A DNA stretch of 64,000 nucleotides from JBCBAP01 sp038532435 (lineage in GTDB: Bacteria > Pseudomonadota > Alphaproteobacteria > Rhodobacterales > Rhodobacteraceae). How positions within the stretch are numbered: the first letter of the stretch is position 1; every line of letters begins with the position of its first letter. The notes beneath the pieces were generated by a model. That model saw only the letters and a program-made list of their open reading frames with translations, ran no database searches and was not told the DNA's origin. The DNA lies in the NCBI GenBank assembly GCA_038532435.1, contig JBCBAP010000008.1, positions 25,091 through 89,090 of the forward strand, given 5' to 3'. Positions 41,491-50,266 of this stretch are shown one piece after another. The position numbers and the translations under genes are program-made.

Positions 41491-42027
41491 ATGCTCATCC
41501 CCCGCCAAAAGACCCCGGACCTTGCTCTGCCCACGCTCGACCATGGCGCCTTCGACCTTTCCTCGGAAAAATCCGAGCGTGGGACGGTCATCTGCTTTTA
41601 CCGGGGCCTTCACTGCCCGATCTGTGCGACCTACCTCACCGAGTTCGATAAGCGGGTTCCCGAGTTCGCCGACCGGGGCGTAAATGCCATCGCCGTCAGC
41701 TCAGACGGAGAGGAGCGCACGCGTGCCATGGCCGACAAGATCAGCGCAAAGAACCTGCGCTTTGGCTACGGCCTCGACCTTGCCAAAGCGCGGGAATGGG
41801 GCCTCTACATCTCCACCAGCCGGGGAAAGACCTCCATCGGGATCGAGGAACCGGCGCTGTTCTCCGAACCGGGCCTCTTCATGGTGACACCCGAGCAGTC
41901 ACTCTACTACGGCTCTGTCCAGACGATGCCGTTCGTGCGCCCGCACTTCTCTGAACTCGTCGGCGCGCTCGATTTCGCGATCAAGGCGTCCTACCCCGCC
42001 CGCGGGGAGTATACCGGCGCGGTCTGA
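41491..42027 (+). CDS. Peroxiredoxin-like (AhpC/TSA) protein
   Basis: A 178-residue thioredoxin-fold protein. The segment GTVICFYRGLHCPICATYLTEFD holds a C-x-x-C pair in place of the usual peroxidatic PVCTxE motif, so it belongs to the peroxiredoxin-like family of less certain activity. FGYGLDLAKAREWGLYIS and the C-terminal VRPHFSELVGALDFAI fit the fold. AGGAG lies 6 bp before the ATG. Divergent from an AraC regulator, which suggests inducible expression, possibly by a toxic compound or oxidant. Confidence 0.85.
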   Translation: MLIPRQKTPDLALPTLDHGAFDLSSEKSERGTVICFYRGLHCPICATYLTEFDKRVPEFADRGVNAIAVSSDGEERTRAMADKISAKNLRFGYGLDLAKAREWGLYISTSRGKTSIGIEEPALFSEPGLFMVTPEQSLYYGSVQTMPFVRPHFSELVGALDFAIKASYPARGEYTGAV

Positions 42028-42089
42028 CGCAGCAGAGGTGATGGAACACATCACCAAATCTGCTTTGACGAAACGCCGCGCGCACGACA

Positions 42090-42114
42090 TCCTCCCGGCG
42101 ATGCGCCGGGAGGA
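42090..42114 (+). promoter_or_regulatory. Hairpin that encloses the MFS gene ribosome-binding site
   Basis: The 11 bases at 42090-42100 (TCCTCCCGGCG) are exactly complementary to those at 42104-42114 (CGCCGGGAGGA) with a 3-base loop. The 3' arm includes GGGAGG at 42108-42113, the only plausible ribosome-binding site for the ATG at 42121 (7 bp spacing). A stem this strong would hide the site, so translation may need an unfolding event. It could instead be a terminator of the upstream gene, but no T-tract follows. Confidence 0.6.
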
Positions 42115-42120
42115 CACGAG

Positions 42121-43362
42121 ATGACACACGTAAAGCCGAGCCTCTTCACCCCGGTCCTGATCGCGGGCTGCATCATCATGCTCGTGAGCTTCTCGATACG
42201 GGCGGCATTCGGCCTCTACCAGATCCCCATCGCCGACGAGTTCGGCTGGGTTCGGGCAGAGTTCTCCATGGCCATCGCGATCCAGAACCTCGCCTGGGGC
42301 ATCGGTCAGCCGATCTTCGCAGCCCTGGCGGAGCGTTTCGGGGATCGCAAGGCGATCGTTCTGGGTGCGCTTGTCTACGCGCTCGGCCTCGCCCTCTCCA
42401 CACTCGCGACGACACCCTTCGCCATGCAGTCGCTGGAGGTGCTCGTCGGCTTCGGCATCGCGGGAACCGGCTTTGGCGTCATCCTCGCGGTCGTCGGTCG
42501 TGCCGCCGCTCCGGAACACCGGTCCATGGCGCTGGCCATCGCGACGGCCGCGGGCAGCGCCGGTCAGGTGGTGGGGCCACCTGTCGTAGCAGCGCTGCTC
42601 AACATCATGCCCTGGCAGAGCGTCTTCCTCGTCACCGCCGGTGCGATCCTCGCGGTCCTTCTGGTCCTGCCCTGGATGCGGAGCCCGTCCCCGTCGACCA
42701 AGGAGGAGTTCGAGGAAAGCATGGGGACCATCCTCGGGAAGGCGTTCCGGGATCCAAGCTACACCCTGATCTTCCTCGGCTTCTTTTCCTGCGGCTATCA
42801 GCTCAGCTTCGTCACCGCGCACTTCCCCGCTTTCGTGACGGAGGTCTGCGGACCGATTGCGCCGGGTGGATTTCTCGACAGCATCGGGGTGAGCGACACG
42901 GCCACGCTGGGCGCGTGGTCCATCGCGATCATCGGGCTGACGAACATTGCCGGGACCCTGCTGGCGGGCAAACTCGGCAACATCTATCCCAAGAAGTATC
43001 TGCTCGCGGGCATCTACACTGGGCGGACCATCATCGCAGCACTGTTCATCCTGCTGCCAATGACCCCGCTGACCGTGGTGGTCTTCTCGATCACAATGGG
43101 ATCGCTCTGGCTCGCCACCGTGCCGCTGACATCCGGTCTCATCGCCCACATCTACGGGCTGCGCTACATGGGCACGCTCTACGGGATCGTCTTTTTCTCC
43201 CACCAGCTCGGCAGTTTCGTCGGTGTGTGGCTGGGTGGCGCGCTCTACGACATTTACGGCAGCTACGACATGGTCTGGTGGGTCGGCGTTGCCATCGGCG
43301 CGTTTTCGGCACTGGTGCACCTGCCAATCCGCGAACGCCCGATGGAGATGCAGCCCGCCTGA
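42121..43362 (+). CDS. MFS transporter (monocarboxylate/oxalate-formate antiporter-like)
   Basis: A 413-residue inner-membrane transporter with twelve predicted helices. The loop between helices 2 and 3 reads ALAERFGDRKAIVLGALVYALG, the MFS motif A. The opening SIRAAFGLYQIPIADEFGWVRAEFSMAIAIQNLAWGIGQP is typical of the monocarboxylate/oxalate:formate antiporter branch. No metabolic genes that would reveal its substrate lie nearby. Its ribosome-binding site lies in the hairpin at 42090-42114. It is convergent with trhO, with 7 bp between stops. Confidence 0.9.
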   Translation: MTHVKPSLFTPVLIAGCIIMLVSFSIRAAFGLYQIPIADEFGWVRAEFSMAIAIQNLAWGIGQPIFAALAERFGDRKAIVLGALVYALGLALSTLATTPFAMQSLEVLVGFGIAGTGFGVILAVVGRAAAPEHRSMALAIATAAGSAGQVVGPPVVAALLNIMPWQSVFLVTAGAILAVLLVLPWMRSPSPSTKEEFEESMGTILGKAFRDPSYTLIFLGFFSCGYQLSFVTAHFPAFVTEVCGPIAPGGFLDSIGVSDTATLGAWSIAIIGLTNIAGTLLAGKLGNIYPKKYLLAGIYTGRTIIAALFILLPMTPLTVVVFSITMGSLWLATVPLTSGLIAHIYGLRYMGTLYGIVFFSHQLGSFVGVWLGGALYDIYGSYDMVWWVGVAIGAFSALVHLPIRERPMEMQPA

Positions 43363-43369
43363 CTCGGGA

Positions 43370-44290
43370 TCAGCCGCTGGAAGGGCCGGTCGCGAGGTGC
43401 GTGTCCCCACGCGCCTTCGCTAGGTCGATCTGGCGCTGCCGCTCCGCAAATCGCGCGCGGTCCGCATCGGAATACTCCCCGATACAGTGATGGCAGCTCA
43501 CGCCCCGGCGATAGGCGGGATGATCAAGGTCCACTTTGGCCAAAGGTCGGCGGCAGGCGTGGCAGAGCATGTAGTCACCTTCCGCCAGCCCGTGCCGGAC
43601 GGACACCCGCTCATCAAAAACGAAGCAATCGCCGTGCCAGAGGCTGTCCCGCTCCGGCACGTTCTCCAGATATTTCAGGATACCACCGCGTAGATGGTAG
43701 ACGTCCTCGACGCCCTGGGACTTTAACCAACTCGTCGACTTCTCGCAGCGGATGCCACCGGTGCAGAACATCGCCACCTTCTTGCCTTCGAACCGCCCCT
43801 TGTTGGCATCCCACCAGGCCGGAAACTCGCGGAATGAGGCGGTTTCAGGATCTACGGCCCCGTCGAAGCTGCCGATCGCCACCTCGTAATCGTTGCGTGT
43901 GTCGATCACCGCGACATCCTCGCGGCGGATCAGGTCGTTCCAGTCTTCCGGCTCGACGTAGGTGCCGACAACGGAAGCAGGGTCAACCGGACCCTGCCCG
44001 AGCGTCACAATCTCCGATTTGATGCGCACTTTCATTCTTCTGAAAGGTTGAGCCTGCGCGGTGCTCTCCTTGTGCTCCAGATCAGCGCAGCCCGGCAATT
44101 CACGAATACTGGTGAGGACCAGATCAATTCCTGCGCGAGACCCGGCGATAGTGCCGTTGATCCCCTCATCGGCAAGCAATAGGGTCCCGCGGACATCGTT
44201 TTGGGCACAAATTTGTAACAATGGCACGCGGATAGACGCTGGATCCGCGAATCGGACGAACTTGTACAGGGCGGCGACGATGTAAGTCAT
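43370..44290 (-). CDS. trhO: tRNA uridine(34) hydroxylase (rhodanese-like)
   Basis: Forms 5-hydroxyuridine at the tRNA wobble position. The 306-residue protein has an N-terminal acylphosphatase-like domain (GTLLLADEGINGTIAG), a rhodanese domain with catalytic Cys176 in VAMFCTGGIRCEKS, the FDERVSV segment, and a C-terminal zinc-like cluster (LCHACRRPL...VSCHHCIG). This matches the YceA/TrhO family. Divergent from the TadG-like gene. Confidence 0.94.
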   Translation of the reverse strand: MTYIVAALYKFVRFADPASIRVPLLQICAQNDVRGTLLLADEGINGTIAGSRAGIDLVLTSIRELPGCADLEHKESTAQAQPFRRMKVRIKSEIVTLGQGPVDPASVVGTYVEPEDWNDLIRREDVAVIDTRNDYEVAIGSFDGAVDPETASFREFPAWWDANKGRFEGKKVAMFCTGGIRCEKSTSWLKSQGVEDVYHLRGGILKYLENVPERDSLWHGDCFVFDERVSVRHGLAEGDYMLCHACRRPLAKVDLDHPAYRRGVSCHHCIGEYSDADRARFAERQRQIDLAKARGDTHLATGPSSG

Positions 44291-44551
44291 GCGCGCGATA
44301 TCTCGTCAAACTCGCGAAGATTCAACCGAAGGATATGCGGATTGGCAACGACTCCGCCATCACTTCGCCACATTGCAGGCTGAAACCGGCAAAATTCTGC
44401 CGATTCGGTAAATTTCCTTGATTGGAAGCTGCAGTTTCGGCACTTTATCGCCCAGCGGAGGATCGTGCGTCCTCCCTTTGGTGGGTTTACTGACAAAGCG
44501 TATAGCATTGGGGGATGCTCTTTGTCGGTTATGGATCGGGGGGTCCGATTT

Positions 44552-46669
44552 ATGACGACCACGTTGAAAAACGTTTTTCGGCGCTTCGGCGTCGACGAAG
44601 ATGCTGTGATTGCCATCCAGGTGATCATCTTCTCCGTAATGCTGCTGACCGCGTCCGGAATGGTGATCGACTTTGGTCGCGCCTATTCCGCCCATTCCCA
44701 GATGCAGGGATTTGTGGACAAGGCAGCACTTGCCGCCGCGTCGGAACTTGACGGTAACTCTGGTGCGATCGACCGCGCAACCGCTGCAGCCAATTCCGTG
44801 TCGCTCACCTCGAGCTATGTGGACAGCGGCGCATTCGCGATCAAAGAGATCGTGTTCCTCAACAACAATCCTGAAGATGATGGCACGTTTGACTACAGCG
44901 CCATCGCGCGGGACAGCCTTGAGACCACGGATGACACCGATGCACGCTATGTCCTTGTGATCGCAGCCGAGGCTTCTGTCCGCCTCTCCCTGCTGTCCAT
45001 GAACATCGGTGGCGAGACCAGCGATGTGTCCGACGTTGCGTTTACGACCTACGCGGTCGCGCGCTATGACGAGGCGATCTGCGGCGGGCTCACCAACCTG
45101 GTGATGTGCAACCCGTTCGAAGATACGGGCGAGTCCTTCAGCGACAAAATGACGGGCCTTGCGGGCGCGCAGATGATGCTGACGTCTGATCTCGACATGT
45201 CCGGCGCGCCTCAGCTCAGCACCGATGGTGGAGCGATCCGCCTCGGCCTCCTCGCCAACCCGGCAGACGAGATCGGTGGCGACTTCGCGGGCATCTGCTC
45301 CGACTCCAACCTGCTCGCCACTTTCGGCGGCACCGGCTTCGTTGAAACGAAGACCGGTGGCGTCGGGTCCGGGTGGGACATGACGACGACGGATGCGGTG
45401 GAAAAGCTGCGGGACATGTGCATGCTCGCCATGCTCGAGTCCGACATCCAGTGCCTGAGCTCCGAGGTTATCGTGAAGCCCGCGACCCCCGAGGTGATCG
45501 TGACCGCGCTCAACACCGCCTTTGACATCTGGGATGAGCCGATGGACCGGGTGCTGGTCGACAGCAGCCTGCAGTCCGAGTTCGCACCTGACTATGTGGC
45601 GGTTCACGGCGGGATCACCCGTGAGGAACTGGCGCTCATCTCCGCGGATCTGGACGCCGAAGCGGCTGCTTCCGGCGGCGACCCCTACGATGCACTGAGC
45701 GACTCGGACAAGGTGACGGCGGACGAGTACGCGGCCTATGCCGAGTTCTATGCGACGCGGGCGGAAACCTACGAGGGTCTCCTCGGGGCGACCCACCCGG
45801 CGACCGTTGCGGCGGTCACTCAGCGGGACAACTACCAGACGCTCTATGATGGGCTGCTGGCAACCGCGACGGTGACGCTCGATCCGGCGCTTGTCGCGAA
45901 GGCAACCAACTGGGCATCCGCCGTCGCGGCGTACCCCGACACCGTGGAGAATGAAGCGTCCCGGGTGAACCACATCTACCGCGCTGAATCCTCCTGGGGT
46001 CCGCTCTACCGCGCAACCTGCCTGAACTCGCTTCCGGCCACCTGCTCGACGTCGCTGCACTCGAACATCGCGTCCCCGCAGGCCAACTTCTCGGAGTACT
46101 TCGCGAGCTACTACTACCCGACGATGGAAGCGCTCACTATGGATCTGGACAACCCGGCAACCCTGCTGGAGACCACGATCGCAAGCGCGACCACCTACTA
46201 CGAAGGGTACCAGAATGTGGAGCGGCAGGAATCGATCCTGTGGGTCGAGAACGCCTCGCACGGTCACGGCAGCGGCTACGAGCATGTCGAGACGGCGCCG
46301 GCCTTCTATCCCTTCACCTCCACCTCCTACAGCGGGATCCAGATCGCAGAGCCCCGCCGCAAGCGGATCGCAGTGGTCAACTGCACCGCGATGGAGACGC
46401 ATGCGGAGTATGTCGGCTTCACCGATCCGTCCTACACCGGCACCTATGTGGCGCAGGTCGAGGAAGTGGTTGACGTCTACCTAACCGAAGCGGCCGACGT
46501 GGTCGAGTGCCTGCCCGGCACGGTCACGGGCGCGGATCCCTGGGGCATCAACCCCTGCTGGAACCACGAGATCTCCGACGCGAAGATCTATGCGGAGTTC
46601 ATCGCGATGGCCTCCGACGGCGGGATCAGCGACATGACAACGCGAAGCTACGCGGTGCTGGTCCACTAG
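44552..46669 (+). CDS. TadG-like Flp pilus assembly protein (orphan)
   Basis: A 705-residue protein. An N-terminal membrane helix (about 16-38) lies in AVIAIQVIIFSVMLLTASGMVIDFGRAYSAHSQMQGFVDKAALAAASELDG, the Tad/TadE-G signature. The body is long and probably extracellular, with Cys pairs (EAICGGLTNLVMCNPFE, MCMLAMLESDIQCLS, LYRATCLNSLPATCS). ATG at 44552 follows a GGGGGG run; ATG at 44531 and 44465 are alternatives. No other tad genes are near. A strong terminator follows, so it is monocistronic. Confidence 0.8.
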   Translation: MTTTLKNVFRRFGVDEDAVIAIQVIIFSVMLLTASGMVIDFGRAYSAHSQMQGFVDKAALAAASELDGNSGAIDRATAAANSVSLTSSYVDSGAFAIKEIVFLNNNPEDDGTFDYSAIARDSLETTDDTDARYVLVIAAEASVRLSLLSMNIGGETSDVSDVAFTTYAVARYDEAICGGLTNLVMCNPFEDTGESFSDKMTGLAGAQMMLTSDLDMSGAPQLSTDGGAIRLGLLANPADEIGGDFAGICSDSNLLATFGGTGFVETKTGGVGSGWDMTTTDAVEKLRDMCMLAMLESDIQCLSSEVIVKPATPEVIVTALNTAFDIWDEPMDRVLVDSSLQSEFAPDYVAVHGGITREELALISADLDAEAAASGGDPYDALSDSDKVTADEYAAYAEFYATRAETYEGLLGATHPATVAAVTQRDNYQTLYDGLLATATVTLDPALVAKATNWASAVAAYPDTVENEASRVNHIYRAESSWGPLYRATCLNSLPATCSTSLHSNIASPQANFSEYFASYYYPTMEALTMDLDNPATLLETTIASATTYYEGYQNVERQESILWVENASHGHGSGYEHVETAPAFYPFTSTSYSGIQIAEPRRKRIAVVNCTAMETHAEYVGFTDPSYTGTYVAQVEEVVDVYLTEAADVVECLPGTVTGADPWGINPCWNHEISDAKIYAEFIAMASDGGISDMTTRSYAVLVH

Positions 46670-46694
46670 CCCCACCGCGTGCCGAAAGAACAGC

Positions 46695-46724
46695 AAGGCC
46701 CGGGCAGATCGCCCGGGCCTTTTG
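46695..46724 (+). terminator. Rho-independent terminator of the TadG-like gene
   Basis: AAGGCCCGGGC (46695-46705) pairs perfectly with GCCCGGGCCTT (46711-46721) across a 5-nt loop and runs into TTTTGC. It lies 26 bp past the gene stop and separates it from ffh. Confidence 0.9.
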
Positions 46725-46907
46725 CTTTGCAAACGCCCGGTTTCCCTTGACGGACGCGGGTTGCGGGCTTAGCTAGGCGACACTTCCGGAAGCTTGCGAG
46801 TCTTCCGGTCCCTTGGGCACAGGCCCGGGATCGACACCGGTCAGCGCGTTGCGCCCGCCGGTGCGTTTTCGGTTTGGCCCCAGGATCCAAACGAAAGGGC
46901 GGTGGCC

Positions 46908-48386
46908 ATGTTTGAAAGTCTGTCAGAACGTTTGGGCGGTGTCTTCGACAAGCTCACCAAACAGGGTGCGCTGACGGACGCGGACGTGAAGACGGCCCTG
47001 CGCGAGGTTCGGATAGCGCTGCTGGAGGCTGACGTCTCCCTGCCCGTGGCGCGGGACTTCATCGGCAAGGTGCAGGAGGCGGCGACGGGCCAGGCCGTGA
47101 CGAAATCGGTCACACCCGGCCAGCAGGTCGTCAAGATCGTCCATGACGAACTGATCTCCGTGCTTGCGGGCGACGATCCGAACGCGGGTGCGCTCAAGGT
47201 GGACAGCCCCCCTGCCCCCATCCTGATGGTCGGCCTTCAGGGCTCCGGTAAGACGACCACCACCGCGAAGCTCGCAAAACGCCTGACAGAGCGCGACAAC
47301 AAGCGCGTGCTCATGGCCTCACTCGACACACGCCGTCCCGCAGCGATGGAACAGCTCGGCGTTCTCGGCATGCAGACCGGCGTCGATACGCTTCCGATCA
47401 TCGCGGGCCAGGCGCCGGTGCAGATCGCCAAGCGCGCGAAACAGCAGGCGACGCTTGGCGGTTACGATGTCTACATGCTCGACACCGCAGGGCGCCTGTC
47501 CATCGACGATGAACTGATGGGCGAGGTGGAGGCCGTCCGCGACGAGGTCAAACCGCACGAGACGATCCTCGTGGTCGACGGCCTTACTGGGCAGGACGCG
47601 GTGAACACGGCCGAGAATTTCGACGGACGCATCGGCATCTCCGGCGTCGTTCTGACCCGGATGGACGGCGACGGTCGCGGCGGTGCGGCCCTATCTATGC
47701 GCGCGGTCACCGGGAAGCCGATCAAGTTCGTTGGCTTGGGCGAGAAGATGGACGCGCTCGAGGAGTTTCATCCCGAACGGGTCGCGGGCCGCATCCTCGG
47801 CATGGGCGACATCGTCTCCCTCGTCGAAAAGGCGCAGGAACAAATCGAGGCTGACGAAGCCGAGAAGATGATGAAGCGGTTCCAAAAGGGCCAGTTCTCG
47901 ATGAACGACCTTCAGAACCAGCTCGAACAGATGCTCAAGATGGGCGGCATGCAAGGCGTCATGGGGATGATGCCCGGCATGGGCAAGATGGCCAAACAGA
48001 TGGACACTGCCGGTCTCGATGACAAGGTCATCCGGCGCCAGATCGCCATGATCCAGTCCATGACCAAAAAGGAACGCCGCCAGCCCCAGATCCTTCAGGC
48101 CAGCCGCAAGAAGCGGATCGCAAAGGGCTCGGGGATGGAGGTCAGCGACCTCAACAAGCTTCTCAAGATGCACCGGCAGATGTCGGACATGATGAAGAAG
48201 ATGGGCAAGATGGGGAAAAAGGGGCTCATGCGGCAGGGCCTCGGCGCGCTCATGGGCAAGGGCGGCGGCATGCCCCCGGGCATGGGCGGCGGCCTTCCCG
48301 CGCCGGACGCACCGGCCCCGGGGCTGCCCGGTCTCGGCGGGGGTGCCCTTCCCCCGGGTCTCAGCGGATTCGGCAAGAAGAAGTGA
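46908..48386 (+). CDS. ffh: Signal recognition particle protein
   Basis: GTPase that targets nascent membrane proteins to FtsY and the SecYEG translocon. The 492-residue protein has the N domain (MFESLSERLGGVFDKL), G-domain motifs GLQGSGKTTTTAKLA, DTRRPAAMEQL, DTAGRLSIDDELM and TRMDGDGRGG, and a Met-rich M domain ending in a Gly/Pro/Met-rich tail. ATG at 46908; an ATG at 46794 adds 38 unrelated residues. Its stop overlaps the first GNAT start (GTGA). Confidence 0.97.
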   Translation: MFESLSERLGGVFDKLTKQGALTDADVKTALREVRIALLEADVSLPVARDFIGKVQEAATGQAVTKSVTPGQQVVKIVHDELISVLAGDDPNAGALKVDSPPAPILMVGLQGSGKTTTTAKLAKRLTERDNKRVLMASLDTRRPAAMEQLGVLGMQTGVDTLPIIAGQAPVQIAKRAKQQATLGGYDVYMLDTAGRLSIDDELMGEVEAVRDEVKPHETILVVDGLTGQDAVNTAENFDGRIGISGVVLTRMDGDGRGGAALSMRAVTGKPIKFVGLGEKMDALEEFHPERVAGRILGMGDIVSLVEKAQEQIEADEAEKMMKRFQKGQFSMNDLQNQLEQMLKMGGMQGVMGMMPGMGKMAKQMDTAGLDDKVIRRQIAMIQSMTKKERRQPQILQASRKKRIAKGSGMEVSDLNKLLKMHRQMSDMMKKMGKMGKKGLMRQGLGALMGKGGGMPPGMGGGLPAPDAPAPGLPGLGGGALPPGLSGFGKKK

Positions 48387-48913
48387 TCGCTCTCACCGGC
48401 ATACCCACGCTCGAAACCGAGCGGCTTGTCCTGCGCCCTCCGGCGTCGCGGGACGTGGACGCGTGCATCACATTCTACGCCTCCGAGCGGGCCCGCTTCG
48501 TCGGCGGGCCGTCCGCGGAACATGACGCCTGGGTGATCATGTCCCGGATTCTGGGGCACTGGGCGATGCGCGGTTTCGGCCTCTGGGCGCTGACGCTCAA
48601 GGGGGATGACACGATCCGCGGTGTCTTCGGCCATTGGAAGCCCGGCACCCGTCCAGAAAACGAGATCGGATGGTCGCTCTGGGATCCGACGCTTGAGGGC
48701 AAGGGCTATGCCCACGAGGCCGCTCTGGCCTGTCGCACGCACGCCTACGACGTTCTGGGCTGGAAGACGGCCGTCAGTTACATCGCCTACGAGAACGACC
48801 GCTCCGTGGCTTTGGCCAAACGGCTTGGCGCGTGGGAGGATCCCGACGCCCCCCGCATCGAGGGCAAGGAACACTATGTCTTCCGCCATCCGGGGCCGGA
48901 GGCACTGGCATGA
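48383..48913 (+). CDS. GNAT family N-acetyltransferase (first of three)
   Basis: A 176-residue RimJ/RimL-type acetyltransferase. Opening LETERLVLRPPASRDVDACITFYASERARFVGG, the acetyl-CoA-binding region NEIGWSLWDPTLEGKGYAHEAALACRTHA and VSYIAYENDRSVALAKRLGA are typical. The GTG start overlaps the ffh stop by 4 bp. Its closest relatives are the two following genes, so the three arose by tandem duplication. The substrate is unknown; ribosomal protein N-termini are one possibility given the context. Confidence 0.9.
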   Translation: MIALTGIPTLETERLVLRPPASRDVDACITFYASERARFVGGPSAEHDAWVIMSRILGHWAMRGFGLWALTLKGDDTIRGVFGHWKPGTRPENEIGWSLWDPTLEGKGYAHEAALACRTHAYDVLGWKTAVSYIAYENDRSVALAKRLGAWEDPDAPRIEGKEHYVFRHPGPEALA

Positions 48914-49416
48914 CCGTGCTTGAGACCGAACGCATGGTGCTGCGTCCGCCCCAAGCGGAGGATTTCGAATTCCTCCGCCCCTTCGCCATGTCTGACCGGG
49001 CGCGGTTCGTGGGCGGCGGCGCGGACAAGGATGAGGGGCACGCCTGGCGCATCCTCGCAATCCTGGCAGGCCACTGGAGCCTGCGGGGCTACGGCGTCTT
49101 TGCCATGGTCGAGCGGGAAAGCGGGGCGACCCTCGGCAGCATCGGACCCTGGTTCCCAGCGGGCTGGCCGGAACAGGAGCTGAGCTGGACAGTCTGGTCG
49201 ACGGATGCGGAGGGCAAGGGTTTTGCCTTCGAGGCTGTCTCGCGCGTGCGTACCCATGTCTTCGACGATCTCGGCTGGCCCACGGCGGTATCCTACATCG
49301 ATCCTGAAAACACCCGGTCCATCGCGCTCGCCGAACGGCTTGGCGCGGTTCTGGATGCGGATGCGCCACGACCCGACGAAGCGGATCTCGTCTATCGCCA
49401 CCGGAGGGCCGCATGA
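48910..49416 (+). CDS. GNAT family N-acetyltransferase (second of three)
   Basis: A 168-residue acetyltransferase starting MTVLETERMVLRPPQAEDFEFLRPFAMSDRARFVGGG, with the CoA-site segment STDAEGKGFAFEAVSRVRTHVFDDLGWPTAVSYID and ENTRSIALAERLGA. ATG at 48910 overlaps the previous stop (ATGA). Shares the opening LETER.VLRP and the DR.RFVGG element with its neighbours. Confidence 0.9.
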   Translation: MTVLETERMVLRPPQAEDFEFLRPFAMSDRARFVGGGADKDEGHAWRILAILAGHWSLRGYGVFAMVERESGATLGSIGPWFPAGWPEQELSWTVWSTDAEGKGFAFEAVSRVRTHVFDDLGWPTAVSYIDPENTRSIALAERLGAVLDADAPRPDEADLVYRHRRAA

Positions 49417-49931
49417 CCCCCGGTGCCACCATGATCGAGACAGAGCGCCTGATCCTGCGGCAGCACACGCGCGAGGATCTGGAGATCTACACGACCTTCA
49501 TGGCCTCCGACCGCGCGCGGGGCGTGGGCGGACCCTACGGCCGGTTCCACTCCTGGCAATGGTTTGCGAGCGATGTGGCACAGTGGGTGCTCTATGGCCA
49601 TGGCGGGCTTGCGATCGTGGAGAAGGAAAGCGGGGCCTTCGCCGGTCAGGTGACGCTCAACCACCTGCCTCACTATCCCGAGAACGAGATCGGCTGGGTC
49701 GCCTTCGACGGCTTCACGGGCAAGGGATACGTGACTGAAGCCGCCCGCGCGCTGCGCGATTATGCCTATCAGACGCTCGGCTGGCCGACGCTGGTGAGCT
49801 ACATCGACCGGGACAATGCCCCCTCCATCGCCGTTGCCACGCGTCTTGGCGCCGTGCGCGACTACGAGGCGAAGGCCCCCGGTCCCGACGATCTCGTCTT
49901 CCGCCATCCCAGCCAGGAGGCCCTGACATGA
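49413..49931 (+). CDS. GNAT family N-acetyltransferase (third of three)
   Basis: A 172-residue acetyltransferase starting MTPGATMIETERLILRQHTREDLEIYTTFMASDRARGVGG, with GWVAFDGFTGKGYVTEAARALRDYAYQTLGWPTLVSYID and a conserved NAPSIAVATRLGA end. The start overlaps the previous stop and its own stop overlaps the chorismate mutase start, each by 4 bp. Confidence 0.9.
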   Translation: MTPGATMIETERLILRQHTREDLEIYTTFMASDRARGVGGPYGRFHSWQWFASDVAQWVLYGHGGLAIVEKESGAFAGQVTLNHLPHYPENEIGWVAFDGFTGKGYVTEAARALRDYAYQTLGWPTLVSYIDRDNAPSIAVATRLGAVRDYEAKAPGPDDLVFRHPSQEALT

Positions 49932-50224
49932 AAGACGCCGTGACCCTCGCGCAGGAGGTGCTGGCGGAGCATCGCGCCTCGATCGACAATCTCGATGCGA
50001 TCCTCGTCTACACGCTTGCCGAGCGCTTCAAGCGCACCCAGGCGGTCGGTCGTCTGAAGGCGGAGCATGACCTGCCCCCCGCTGACCCGACCCGGGAGGG
50101 CAAGCAGATCGCCCGCCTCGAAACGCTTTGCGCGGATGCGGACCTCGATCCGGATTTCGCGAAGAAATTCCTGAATTTCATCATTCAGGAAGTCATCCGA
50201 CACCACGAACACTTGCAGAAATAG
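49928..50224 (+). CDS. Chorismate mutase (AroQ type)
   Basis: A 98-residue all-helical protein. SIDNLDAILVYTLAERFKRTQAVGRLKAEHDLPPADPTREGKQIARL resembles the AroQ core, in which Arg/Lys in the first helix (ERFK, GRLK) and in R-E-x-x-x-I-x-R-L contact the prephenate-like intermediate. It would convert chorismate to prephenate for Phe/Tyr. It is coupled to the GNAT genes upstream and precedes rpsP. Confidence 0.87.
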   Translation: MKDAVTLAQEVLAEHRASIDNLDAILVYTLAERFKRTQAVGRLKAEHDLPPADPTREGKQIARLETLCADADLDPDFAKKFLNFIIQEVIRHHEHLQK

Positions 50225-50266
50225 GGGCACGCGCCCCGACACACGGACATCCAAAGGAGAAAAACA

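Noticed and set aside
44360..46402. 680-codon open frame on the minus strand opposite the TadG-like gene
   Set aside because: Arg/Gly/Val-rich shadow without recognisable domains; the plus-strand frame has a membrane signature, ribosome-binding site and terminator.
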